Assembly (NCBI GenBank): GCA_003447295.1
Contig: DLZQ01000067.1
Location: 1 to 64,000 of the forward strand
From: Lachnospiraceae bacterium
GTDB taxonomy: Bacteria; Bacillota; Clostridia; Lachnospirales; Lachnospiraceae
DNA length: 64,000 bases
Reading direction: 5' to 3'
The position numbers and the translations under genes are program-made. The notes beneath the pieces were generated by a model. The model did no database searches and was not told where the DNA came from. It was given only the letters and a program-made list of their open reading frames with translations. This document shows, piece after piece, positions 43,521 to 50,293 of the stretch; within the stretch, counting starts at the first letter, position 1, and every line of letters starts with the position of its first letter.

Positions 43521-44213
43521 ATGATTTATTCAAAAGAAGTTGAAGAAATGTGTCCCGTTGCACAGGGCGTACATCATGGTTGTGCTCCCATTCCCGAAGA
43601 GGCAAAATGGGTGCAGGCAAAAGAAGTTAAGGATATTTCCGGTCTGACTCACGGTGTGGGCTGGTGTGCACCTCAGCAGGGTGCATGTAAGCTGACCCTG
43701 AACGTTAAGGAAGGCATCATCCAGGAGGCTCTGGTTGAGACCGTTGGATGTTCCGGTATGACCCACTCCGCAGCTATGGCTGCTGAGATTCTGCCCGGTC
43801 TGACCGTTATGGAAGCTTTAAATACTGACCTTGTATGTGATGCAATCAATACCGCTATGAGAGAGCTGTTCTTACAGATCGTATACGGTCGTACCCAGAG
43901 CGCATTCTCTGAGGAGGGTCTGCCTGTCGGTGCAGGTCTGGAAGATCTCGGTAAGGGCTTAAGAAGCCAGGTTGGTACTATGTACGGTACTCTGAAGAAG
44001 GGTCCCCGTTATCTGGAGATGGCAGAAGGTTATGTAACCGGTATCGCTCTGGACAAGGATGATCAGATCATCGGTTACCAGTTCGTTAACCTCGGCAAGA
44101 TGACCGACTTCATCAAGAAGGGTGATGATGCCAACACTGCATGGGAAAAGGCTAAGGGCCAGTATGGTCGTGTAGATGATGCAGTTAAGATCATCGATCC
44201 CAGAAAACAATAA
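43521..44213 (+). CDS. Predicted iron-sulfur cluster assembly scaffold-like protein
   Basis: 230 residues, no membrane segment. The N-terminal half is Cys-rich: EMCPVAQGVHHGCAP, HGVGWCAPQQGACKL and VETVGCSGMTHSAAMAAEIL, the last recalling the NifU/IscU-type Cys loop. The C-terminal half is a separate alpha/beta domain. A strong AAAGGAG ribosome site and very even codon use suggest high expression. It is always-looking partner to the next gene (21 bases away), and NCBI-style annotation calls such genes iron-sulfur cluster assembly scaffold proteins; the true function is unknown. Confidence 0.75.
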   Translation: MIYSKEVEEMCPVAQGVHHGCAPIPEEAKWVQAKEVKDISGLTHGVGWCAPQQGACKLTLNVKEGIIQEALVETVGCSGMTHSAAMAAEILPGLTVMEALNTDLVCDAINTAMRELFLQIVYGRTQSAFSEEGLPVGAGLEDLGKGLRSQVGTMYGTLKKGPRYLEMAEGYVTGIALDKDDQIIGYQFVNLGKMTDFIKKGDDANTAWEKAKGQYGRVDDAVKIIDPRKQ

Positions 44214-44233
44214 GATATAGGAGGACAGAAAAA

Positions 44234-45244
44234 ATGGCTTTATTTGAATCATATGAAAGACGTATTGATAAGATCAACGCTGTGCTGAACAGCTATGGTA
44301 TCTCCTCTATCGAAGAAGCAGAGAAGATCACAAAAGATGCAGGTCTGGATGTATACGATCAGGTTAAGAAGATCCAGCCCATCTGTTTTGAAAATGCTTG
44401 CTGGGCTTACACCGTAGGCGCTGCAATCGCAATCAAAAAGGGCTGCAGAAAGGCATCTGAAGCAGCAGCAGCTATCGGTGAAGGCTTACAGTCATTCTGT
44501 ATTCCCGGTTCCGTTGCTGATACCCGTAAGGTAGGTCTTGGTCATGGTAACCTGGGCAAGATGTTACTGGAAGAGGATACCGATTGTTTCTGTTTCCTGG
44601 CTGGACATGAGTCCTTCGCAGCAGCAGAGGGCGCGATTGGTATCGCAGAGAAGGCTAACAAAGTTCGTCAGAAACCTTTACGTGTTATCCTGAATGGTCT
44701 TGGTAAGGATGCTGCAAAGATCATTTCCCGTATCAACGGATTTACTTTCGTAGAGACCTCTTATGATCCTTACACCAACACCGTTACCGAGGTAGAGAGA
44801 ATTGCTTACTCCGAGGGACTTCGTGCTAAGGTTAACTGCTACGGCGCTAACAGCGTTCCCGAAGGTGTTGCTATCATGTGGAAGGAGAACGTAGACGTAT
44901 CCATCACCGGTAACTCTACCAACCCTACCAGATTCCAGCATCCCGTAGCCGGTACTTACAAGAAGGAGAGACTCGAAGCTGGCAAGAAGTACTTCTCCGT
45001 TGCATCCGGCGGCGGTACCGGACGTACTCTGCATCCCGATAACATGGCTGCTGGCCCCGCTTCTTATGGTTTCACTGATACTCTGGGCCGTATGCACTCT
45101 GATGCGCAGTTCGCTGGTTCTTCCTCCGTACCTGCACACGTTGAGATGATGGGTCTGATCGGTATGGGTAATAACCCTATGGTAGGCGCTACCGTAGCTG
45201 TTGCAGTATCTATTGAGGAAGCTGCTAAGGCTGGCAAGTTCTAA
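44234..45244 (+). CDS. GGGtGRT family protein
   Basis: 336 residues, cytosolic. The family-naming motif is present at the centre of SVASGGGTGRTLHPDN, followed by AAGPASYGFTDTLGRMHSDAQFAGSSSVPAH and GMGNNPMVGATVAVAVSIEEAAK. Several conserved Cys lie upstream (IQPICFENACWAY, KKGCRKASEA, LQSFCIPG, DTDCFCFLAGHE). A strong AGGAGG ribosome site and biased codons indicate high expression. The family is uncharacterised; its pairing with a scaffold-like protein suggests a metal- or Fe-S-linked task. Confidence 0.9.
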   Translation: MALFESYERRIDKINAVLNSYGISSIEEAEKITKDAGLDVYDQVKKIQPICFENACWAYTVGAAIAIKKGCRKASEAAAAIGEGLQSFCIPGSVADTRKVGLGHGNLGKMLLEEDTDCFCFLAGHESFAAAEGAIGIAEKANKVRQKPLRVILNGLGKDAAKIISRINGFTFVETSYDPYTNTVTEVERIAYSEGLRAKVNCYGANSVPEGVAIMWKENVDVSITGNSTNPTRFQHPVAGTYKKERLEAGKKYFSVASGGGTGRTLHPDNMAAGPASYGFTDTLGRMHSDAQFAGSSSVPAHVEMMGLIGMGNNPMVGATVAVAVSIEEAAKAGKF

Positions 45245-45269
45245 CTAAATCTGATTTTCAGAATTCTGA

Positions 45270-45298
45270 GACTCCCGATTTTTCGGGAGTCTTTTTTT
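45270..45298 (+). terminator. Terminator of the scaffold-like/GGGtGRT operon
   Basis: GACTCCCGA (45270-45278), a TTTT loop, TCGGGAGTC (45283-45291) and seven T. Confidence 0.92.
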
Positions 45299-45312
45299 CC
45301 ATAAAAATCACT

Positions 45313-45341
45313 TTGCAATCGAACGTATATTCTAGTATAAT
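45313..45341 (+). promoter_or_regulatory. Promoter with a LexA-like box for the Y-family polymerase operon
   Basis: TTGCAA (45313-45318) and TATAAT (45336-45341) are 17 bases apart. Between them, CGAACGTATATTCT (45320-45333) matches the Firmicute LexA consensus CGAACRNRYGTTYC at 12 of 14 positions, so repression by LexA is expected. Confidence 0.7.
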
Positions 45342-45366
45342 ATCAATGAGTCACAGAACGAATATC

Positions 45367-45408
45367 CTGCGAAGCAGGATGTAGAGTGCGATAGCACGAA
45401 TTCGTGAG
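45367..45408 (+). repeat. Dispersed structured repeat, copy B
   Basis: 40 of 42 bases identical to 7472-7513. Here the left part also forms CCTGC-GAA-GCAGG. It lies in the roughly 150-base leader between the LexA-like promoter and the Y-family polymerase gene; the remainder of that leader (45409-45497) shows no further gene. Confidence 0.75.
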
Positions 45409-45497
45409 TTTTATGATGTAATAAGCGCAAGGGAGCCGATATGCTTGCATAATTGGCGAACGGCGATGAGTAACCGCTGCACAGAAAGGAGGCATTT

Positions 45498-47039
45498 ATG
45501 GAAACATCATCACATACGTATATCGCTATGGATCTGAAGTCCTTTTATGCCTCCGTGGAGTGTGTGGACAGAGGTCTGGATCCTCTGAATACGAACCTGG
45601 TGGTGGCAGATGCCTCCAGGACGCAAAAGACCATCTGCCTGGCAGTATCTCCCTCCCTAAAAGCCTACGGAATCCCCGGAAGAGCCAGACTGTTCGAGGT
45701 GATCTCCAAGATAAGGGAAGTGAATGCCCTACGGAAAGTGCGGGCACCCGGAGGCAGTTTTTTGGGAAAAAGCACTTTTGCGGATGAATTACAGGAACAT
45801 CCGGAACTGGAAGTGGATTTTGTCACGGCAACACCCCGGATGGCGAGATATCTGGAGTACAGTACGCAGATCTATGATATTTACCTGAAGTATTTTGCAC
45901 CGGAGGATATACATGTCTATTCCATTGATGAAGTATTCCTGGATGTAACGCAGTACCTGAAGATCTACAAAATGACGGCGGAAGAACTGGCAACCACGAT
46001 TGCCACAGAAATCCTTAAGAAAAAGGGACTGACCGTCACGGCGGGGATCGGAACAAATCTGTATCTGTGTAAGGTGGCAATGGATATTGTTGCCAAGCAC
46101 ATAGAACCGGATGCAAATGGCGTACGGATCGCAAAGCTGGATGAGATCAGTTATCGGGAACTGCTGTGGGACCATAAGCCGTTGACGGACTTCTGGCGGG
46201 TGGGCACAGGATACCGTAAAAAGCTGGAAGCCGCCGGAATGTTTACCATGGGAGATATCGCCCGTTGCTCTATCGGTGGAGTGGGTGATTACTATAATGA
46301 GGATCTACTGTATGGAATGTTTGGAATCAACGCGGAACTTCTGATCGATCATGCCTGGGGATACGAACCGGTGACCATGGATCTGATCAAATCCTACCGC
46401 CCGGAGACCAACTGCATCAGCGCCGGGCAGGTTCTGCATTGTGCTACGGATTTTACACAGACGAAGATCGTGGTTCGGGAGATGGCAGAGCAGCTGGTAC
46501 TAGACCTGGTGGAGAAGAAACTGGTGACAGACCAGGTTGTTTTGACGGTGGGGTATGACATTGATAACTTGAAGATACCAAGGATTGCGGATCGTTATCA
46601 CGGCGAGATCACCGTGGACCGTTACGGCAGAAGTGTACCGAAACACGCGCATGGCACCGGGAATCTTGGAACTATGACTGCATCCGCTGCCAGGATCACA
46701 GACACGATCATGGAACTATATGAACGGATCGTGGATCCCATGTTACTTGCCCGCAGGATCACACTGGTGGCAAATCATTTAAAAGAGGCAGACAGTGTGA
46801 AGGATGAGCCGGTCTATGAACAGCTGGATCTGTTTTCCGGCGGACTGTTGTCGGATGACACCAAAGAGAAGGACATGCAGAAGGAAAAGGAACATTTGGA
46901 AAAGGAAAAACATCTGCTGGAAGCCATGCTTAGCGTGAAATCCAAATACGGAAAAAATGCTATTTTAAGAGCCGCCGATCTTCAGGAGGGCGCTACCACG
47001 ATAGACAGGAACCGCCAGATCGGCGGTCATAAGGCATGA
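45498..47039 (+). CDS. Y-family (DinB/UmuC-like) DNA polymerase
   Basis: 513 residues. The palm motif MDLKSFYASVECVDRGLDP at ~11-29 and YSIDEVFLDVT at ~139-149 carry the catalytic acids. The helix-hairpin-helix thumb and little finger follow, then a Lys/Glu-rich C-terminal helix. It is longer than standard DinB and resembles the UvrX/YqjW type that is paired with YolD proteins and is SOS-regulated on plasmids, phages and chromosomes of Firmicutes. AAAGGAGG ribosome site. Error-prone lesion bypass is the expected role. Confidence 0.92.
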   Translation: METSSHTYIAMDLKSFYASVECVDRGLDPLNTNLVVADASRTQKTICLAVSPSLKAYGIPGRARLFEVISKIREVNALRKVRAPGGSFLGKSTFADELQEHPELEVDFVTATPRMARYLEYSTQIYDIYLKYFAPEDIHVYSIDEVFLDVTQYLKIYKMTAEELATTIATEILKKKGLTVTAGIGTNLYLCKVAMDIVAKHIEPDANGVRIAKLDEISYRELLWDHKPLTDFWRVGTGYRKKLEAAGMFTMGDIARCSIGGVGDYYNEDLLYGMFGINAELLIDHAWGYEPVTMDLIKSYRPETNCISAGQVLHCATDFTQTKIVVREMAEQLVLDLVEKKLVTDQVVLTVGYDIDNLKIPRIADRYHGEITVDRYGRSVPKHAHGTGNLGTMTASAARITDTIMELYERIVDPMLLARRITLVANHLKEADSVKDEPVYEQLDLFSGGLLSDDTKEKDMQKEKEHLEKEKHLLEAMLSVKSKYGKNAILRAADLQEGATTIDRNRQIGGHKA

Positions 47040-47062
47040 ATCAAATTTGAAATTTGCTTCGC

Positions 47063-47105
47063 GATTCCTCCGACGAAAGGAATCGTCTGCGGAATGGAGA
47101 TTACT
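47063..47105 (+). promoter_or_regulatory. Hairpin-plus-conserved-block translation leader, copy 2
   Basis: GATTCCT (47063-47069) pairs with AGGAATC (47078-47084). Bases 47084-47110 are the 27-base block identical to 40659-40685, with the ribosome site GGAG and the start codon in the same place. Confidence 0.6.
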
Positions 47106-47507
47106 ATGAACGAAAAATATAAAGACATGCTCCATCTTCCCCATCCGGTATCTGCGACACATCCCAGGATGTCACTGCCAAATCGTGCCGCCCAGTTTTC
47201 TCCCTTTGCGGCGCTTACGGGATACGACAATGCTCTGAGAGAGACCGCCAGACTGACGGATCGCTTTATAGAATTGGATGAGGACAGGAAACAGGAGATT
47301 GACAGACAACTCTATTATATTCACGAACATTTGACACAAAAGCTTCCTGTGAAGATCACTTATTTTGTACCGGATTTCCAAAAAGATGGAGGCAGTTACC
47401 GGACTCTGGAAGGTCATGTTCAGAAAATAAATGAAACAGTCGGGAAAATTTGCATGAACGACACGGAGATTCCGATAAATAAGATTTATCAGATAGATTT
47501 CACATGA
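47106..47507 (+). CDS. YolD-like protein
   Basis: 133 residues from the ATG at 47106, six bases after GGAG. YolD pattern: MSLPNRAAQFSPFAALTGYDNALRETARLTD, then a charged helix, and VQKINETVGKICMNDTEIPINKIYQIDF. YolD proteins are small partners of Y-family polymerases (compare YqjX with YqjW), perhaps the UmuD-like accessory subunit in Firmicutes. It lies 66 bases after the polymerase stop. The in-frame ATG at 47094 overlaps the ribosome site and is rejected. Confidence 0.88.
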   Translation: MNEKYKDMLHLPHPVSATHPRMSLPNRAAQFSPFAALTGYDNALRETARLTDRFIELDEDRKQEIDRQLYYIHEHLTQKLPVKITYFVPDFQKDGGSYRTLEGHVQKINETVGKICMNDTEIPINKIYQIDFT

Positions 47508-47637
47508 TTTTATAAAAATTGCACGTTATAACCTCTTATAATGTGAAAATAACACTGGTAAAATATACAAACATCTTGTATAATGTACAGTAATGGCTGA
47601 GAAAAAAGCTAGAAAATAAATGAGGGAGGAAGACCAA

Positions 47638-48072
47638 ATGTACTTTTGTAAAAATTGCGGCGAGCCTTATATGACGGATGAAGCTGTAATGTGCGTAAAG
47701 TGTGGAGTAGCCAAAGGACAGGGCAATAATTACTGCCATAACTGTGGAAAGCCTTTAGCACCGGATGCAACAGTGTGTTTGAACTGTGGTGTTGCCAATA
47801 AGCAGGCACCGGCAGCGGATGCCAAATCCAAACTGGTAGCCGGACTGTTAGGTATTTTCCTGGGATCCTTCGGTGTACATAATTTCTATCTGGGTTATAC
47901 CGGTAAGGCAGTTACCCAGTTGGTACTTACCATTGTAGGAATCCTTTTAAGCTGTGTGGTTGTCGGCGTATTTCTTGTAATGGGTGTAGGTATCTGGGGA
48001 CTCGTAGAGGGTATCATGATCCTGACCGGCAAAATCGACACCGACGGCAAGGGCAATCCGTTAGCGGATTAA
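47638..48072 (+). CDS. Zinc-ribbon TM2-domain membrane protein
   Basis: 144 residues from the ATG at 47638 with GGGAGG upstream. Two zinc-ribbon pairs open the protein (CKNCGEPYMTDEAVMCVKCG; CHNCGKPLAPDATVCLNCG). The TM2 domain follows at ~70-135: LLGIFLGSFGVHNFYLGYTGKAV, then two membrane helices, with the conserved aromatic/Gly pattern of TM2. TM2 proteins are poorly understood small membrane proteins. It leads a run of four such genes. Confidence 0.9.
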   Translation: MYFCKNCGEPYMTDEAVMCVKCGVAKGQGNNYCHNCGKPLAPDATVCLNCGVANKQAPAADAKSKLVAGLLGIFLGSFGVHNFYLGYTGKAVTQLVLTIVGILLSCVVVGVFLVMGVGIWGLVEGIMILTGKIDTDGKGNPLAD

Positions 48073-48107
48073 AATAAGAAGTCTGAACAAGACAGAAAGA
48101 GGAAAAA

Positions 48108-48572
48108 ATGGACGGACAGAACTTTGAAAATGAAAACAATGTTACAATAGACACTACGGCTGCAGAAACGGTTTCCGAAGCCGAAGTAACTCCGGCAGCA
48201 GAACCTGTACAGGAGACCCCCGTGGTAGAGCCCGTTAACAATTATCAGGACTATACCGCTAATGTACAGCCCCAGACAATTGTAGAAGCCCCTAAGGCTG
48301 AGAACAAGGAGACCAACGTACTGGCAATTGTAAGCCTGGTACTTGGTATTCTCTCTATCGTTCTCGGATGCTGTACCGGCTGGGTAGGAGCACTGTTCGG
48401 AGTCGGCGGTATCATCTGTGCTGTATTTGCCAACAAGCAGGGTAAGACCGGACTGGCAAAGGGCGGACTGATCTGCTCTATCATAGGCATCGTACTGGGA
48501 ATTCTGATCACGATTCTTGCAGTAGTATTTTCCGTTGCAATGATCGGCAGCGGTGCATATGGTACATACTAA
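48108..48572 (+). CDS. DUF4190 membrane protein
   Basis: 154 residues. A long acidic, Thr/Glu/Pro-rich N-terminal half without hydrophobic segments precedes two membrane helices (VLAIVSLVLGILSIVLGCCTGW; GGLICSIIGIVLGILITILAVVF) separated by GVGGIICAVFANKQGKTGLAKGG, typical of DUF4190. Ribosome site AGAGGA. Its end overlaps the following gene. Function unknown. Confidence 0.85.
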   Translation: MDGQNFENENNVTIDTTAAETVSEAEVTPAAEPVQETPVVEPVNNYQDYTANVQPQTIVEAPKAENKETNVLAIVSLVLGILSIVLGCCTGWVGALFGVGGIICAVFANKQGKTGLAKGGLICSIIGIVLGILITILAVVFSVAMIGSGAYGTY

Positions 48573-48987
48573 AAAAGGCTGCCTGGAAGACTATCTCTAT
48601 TTGACGGGATGGATATTCCTGGTACTTGGTTTGACGGGAAGCTTAGTATATCTCAAGGCTATCGTACCGATACTGGAAAATACAGGATATACCTGCATCG
48701 TCTATCGTCTGTTCGGAATCTATTGCCCCGGATGTGGCGGGACCAGAGCGTTAAGTGCCCTTCTTCAGGGACATTTCCTGGTATCAGCCTGGTATCATCC
48801 GCTTGTGATATATACGATCATCATTTTTGGAGGATTCATGATAAGCCAGACACTTGCCAGATTACATTTCAGCAGGGTAAAAGGCTGGCGCTTTCATGAA
48901 TGGCATCTGTATGCGGCGGTAGCGATCATGATCGGGAATTTTATTCTGAAAAATATTTTGCTTCTCGGCTTTCACATTTCACTTTGA
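48553..48987 (+). CDS. DUF2752 membrane protein
   Basis: 144 residues, starting at the GTG at 48553 or, less likely, the ATG at 48559, in both cases overlapping the DUF4190 gene. The family signature FGIYCPGCGGTRALSALLQGHF lies after the first membrane helix, followed by two or three further helices. DUF2752 proteins are small membrane proteins of unknown function that often neighbour TM2 proteins. Overlap implies translational coupling. Confidence 0.85.
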   Translation: MHMVHTKKGCLEDYLYLTGWIFLVLGLTGSLVYLKAIVPILENTGYTCIVYRLFGIYCPGCGGTRALSALLQGHFLVSAWYHPLVIYTIIIFGGFMISQTLARLHFSRVKGWRFHEWHLYAAVAIMIGNFILKNILLLGFHISL

Positions 48988-49050
48988 CTGTATTTGCATT
49001 TTTACATATACAGAATATTTTATCGCACACAAAGTGCAGAGGGAGAAAAA

Positions 49051-49341
49051 ATGGATAAAAAAACTACGGGTATTGTTGCGTACATCACTTGGATCGGCTG
49101 GATCGTCGCTTTTTGCGCAGGTGACAAGGAGGGAGCTAAGTTCCATCTGAATCAGGCATTGGTTATTTTCTTAGCGCAGATCGTTGCAAGCGTTATCCGC
49201 GTTATTCCTTATGTAGGCGGCGTTGTAAGCACAATTCTGAGCATCTTCCTGTTCGTATGCTGGATCATGGGTCTGATCTATGCTTGTAAGGAAGAGGAGA
49301 AAGAAGTTCCCCTGCTCGGCCAGCTCAAGATCTTAAAATAA
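49051..49341 (+). CDS. DUF4870-like small membrane protein
   Basis: 96 residues from the ATG at 49051, behind AGAGGGAG; the frame runs further upstream but without a ribosome site. GIVAYITWIGWIVAFCAGDKEGAKFHLNQALVIFLAQ is the Tic20/DUF4870-type opening, followed by one or two helices and a charged end. The stem-loop-rich region begins within about ten bases of the stop. Confidence 0.8.
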   Translation: MDKKTTGIVAYITWIGWIVAFCAGDKEGAKFHLNQALVIFLAQIVASVIRVIPYVGGVVSTILSIFLFVCWIMGLIYACKEEEKEVPLLGQLKILK

Positions 49342-49507
49342 TAAGATGCCAGGGTCAAAAGGTCTAAGCCCACATGAGCTTGCTCATATGTGGGTGAAAG
49401 ACCTTAGGACCCGCCCCGATATGAGCATAAAAGTGGGATGATAATCCCACGATATGCGAATAGATGGGAGGGTGCTATGTGCCAGTGGCACATGTTTAGC
49501 ACGGACC

Positions 49508-49555
49508 GAAGCGGAGCGGAGACGTGAGAGTGCGCAGCACGGAGCAATCCGTAAG
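49508..49555 (+). repeat. Diverged relative of the dispersed structured repeat (copy C)
   Basis: The order GAAGCGG, GAGAGTGCG, AGCACG, then a short pairing arm and CGTAAGC parallels copies at 7472 and 45367, but with insertions and a GGA-GCAA-TCC arm in place of GAATTC. Relationship is inferred from this pattern. Confidence 0.45.
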
Positions 49556-49602
49556 CATCAAAGTCGGGGGCTTGTACCCGATATCATAACATAATAAAAT
49601 AA

Positions 49603-49633
49603 ATACCCCCGTGCATTGCACGGGGGTATTTTT
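49603..49633. terminator. Bidirectional terminator
   Basis: ATACCCCCGTGC (49603-49614), loop ATT, and GCACGGGGGTAT (49618-49629) form a perfect 12-bp stem with T-runs on the plus strand and T-rich flank on the minus strand. It ends the RNA candidate from the left and the lipoprotein gene from the right. Confidence 0.9.
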
Positions 49634-49649
49634 ACCCTGTGATTTGAAA

Positions 49650-50144
49650 TTATTCAGCAGAAGAAGCTTCCTCAGTGGCTTCTTCCGTCGTCAGATTGAC
49701 ATCCTCTGGCTGTTCACCGTGAAGGAAAGTGATGATGATCTGAATACGCTTGTAAGCTCTGGCGTAATTCTCCTTGGCATAATCGGCAGTCACCTGATTA
49801 TATCCGCCGTTGCTGAAAGCATCATGATAACTCTGCACGGCAGTGGTCATATATTCACTGGCTTCATCGGCCATACTTTCCAGATAATCAAATTCCGTAG
49901 GAAAATCCAATGCGGCGAAATCCTGAAAATCCTGATCCAACTGATCCAGGTATCCCAAAAGTTCATCGGCTGCATTATCGGATTCGGCATCCACATTGTT
50001 GATCGAGGTGTCAATGTCTGAGATCTCAGTACAAAATGCATCGATCTCCTCTCGAAACTGCGTCAACTCGGGATCCTTTCCACAGGCGGTAAGAGCCATA
50101 GCGGTAAGAAGTCCCGCTGTAATAGCAAGTATTTTGTTTTTCAA
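49650..50144 (-). CDS. Small lipoprotein of unknown function
   Basis: 164 residues. Signal peptide with a clear lipobox (LTAMALTAC, Cys at ~21), so it is anchored in the outer leaflet of the cytoplasmic membrane. The mature part is acidic and helical (repeated Asp/Glu with Tyr), ending in a low-complexity Glu/Ala/Thr tail. A GGAGGG ribosome site precedes the ATG on the minus strand. It is convergent with the small membrane-protein run and divergent from metH. No family recognised. Confidence 0.8.
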   Translation of the reverse strand: MKNKILAITAGLLTAMALTACGKDPELTQFREEIDAFCTEISDIDTSINNVDAESDNAADELLGYLDQLDQDFQDFAALDFPTEFDYLESMADEASEYMTTAVQSYHDAFSNGGYNQVTADYAKENYARAYKRIQIIITFLHGEQPEDVNLTTEEATEEASSAE

Positions 50145-50232
50145 GATATTTATCCCTCCAAATCATATAATCCATCTAAAAATTTATCATATTCTGCGGT
50201 TTTACGCAACCACATAATGTTAAAACGTCCCC

Positions 50233-50262
50233 TTTACGAATAAAAGGACAGTGTGGTATGAT
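50233..50262 (+). promoter_or_regulatory. Possible promoter of metH
   Basis: TTTACG (50233-50238) and TATGAT (50257-50262) are 18 bases apart. The leader is about 25 bases, too short for a SAM, cobalamin or T-box riboswitch. Confidence 0.45.
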
Positions 50263-50293
50263 TAAAAGAATCAAGTAACAGGAAAAGAGAGCC

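Larger units (their letters stand above)
49352..49633 (+). ncRNA. Large stem-loop-rich intergenic RNA candidate with its own terminator
   Basis: No gene fits here, but the sequence folds densely. GGGTC/GACCC (49352-49356, 49408-49412) encloses AAGGTCT/AGACCTT (49359-49365, 49399-49405) and CCCACAT/ATGTGGG (49369-49375, 49388-49394) with an inner GAGC/GCTC. Next come GCATA/TATGC (49425-49429, 49453-49457) around GTGGGAT-GATA-ATCCCAC (49433-49450); GTGCTA/TAGCAC (49472-49477, 49497-49502) around TGTGCC/GGCACA; GTGC-GCA-GCAC (49530-49540); GGA-GCAA-TCC; TCGGG/CCCGA (49564-49568, 49577-49581); and a 12-bp terminator. It starts right after the DUF4870-like stop, so it could be a processed 3' RNA or a separately transcribed one. 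No known RNA class is recognised. Confidence 0.6.

Noticed and set aside
50145-50293. SAM or cobalamin riboswitch before metH
   Set aside because: The gap is short and shows none of the conserved cores; the predicted leader is about 25 bases.
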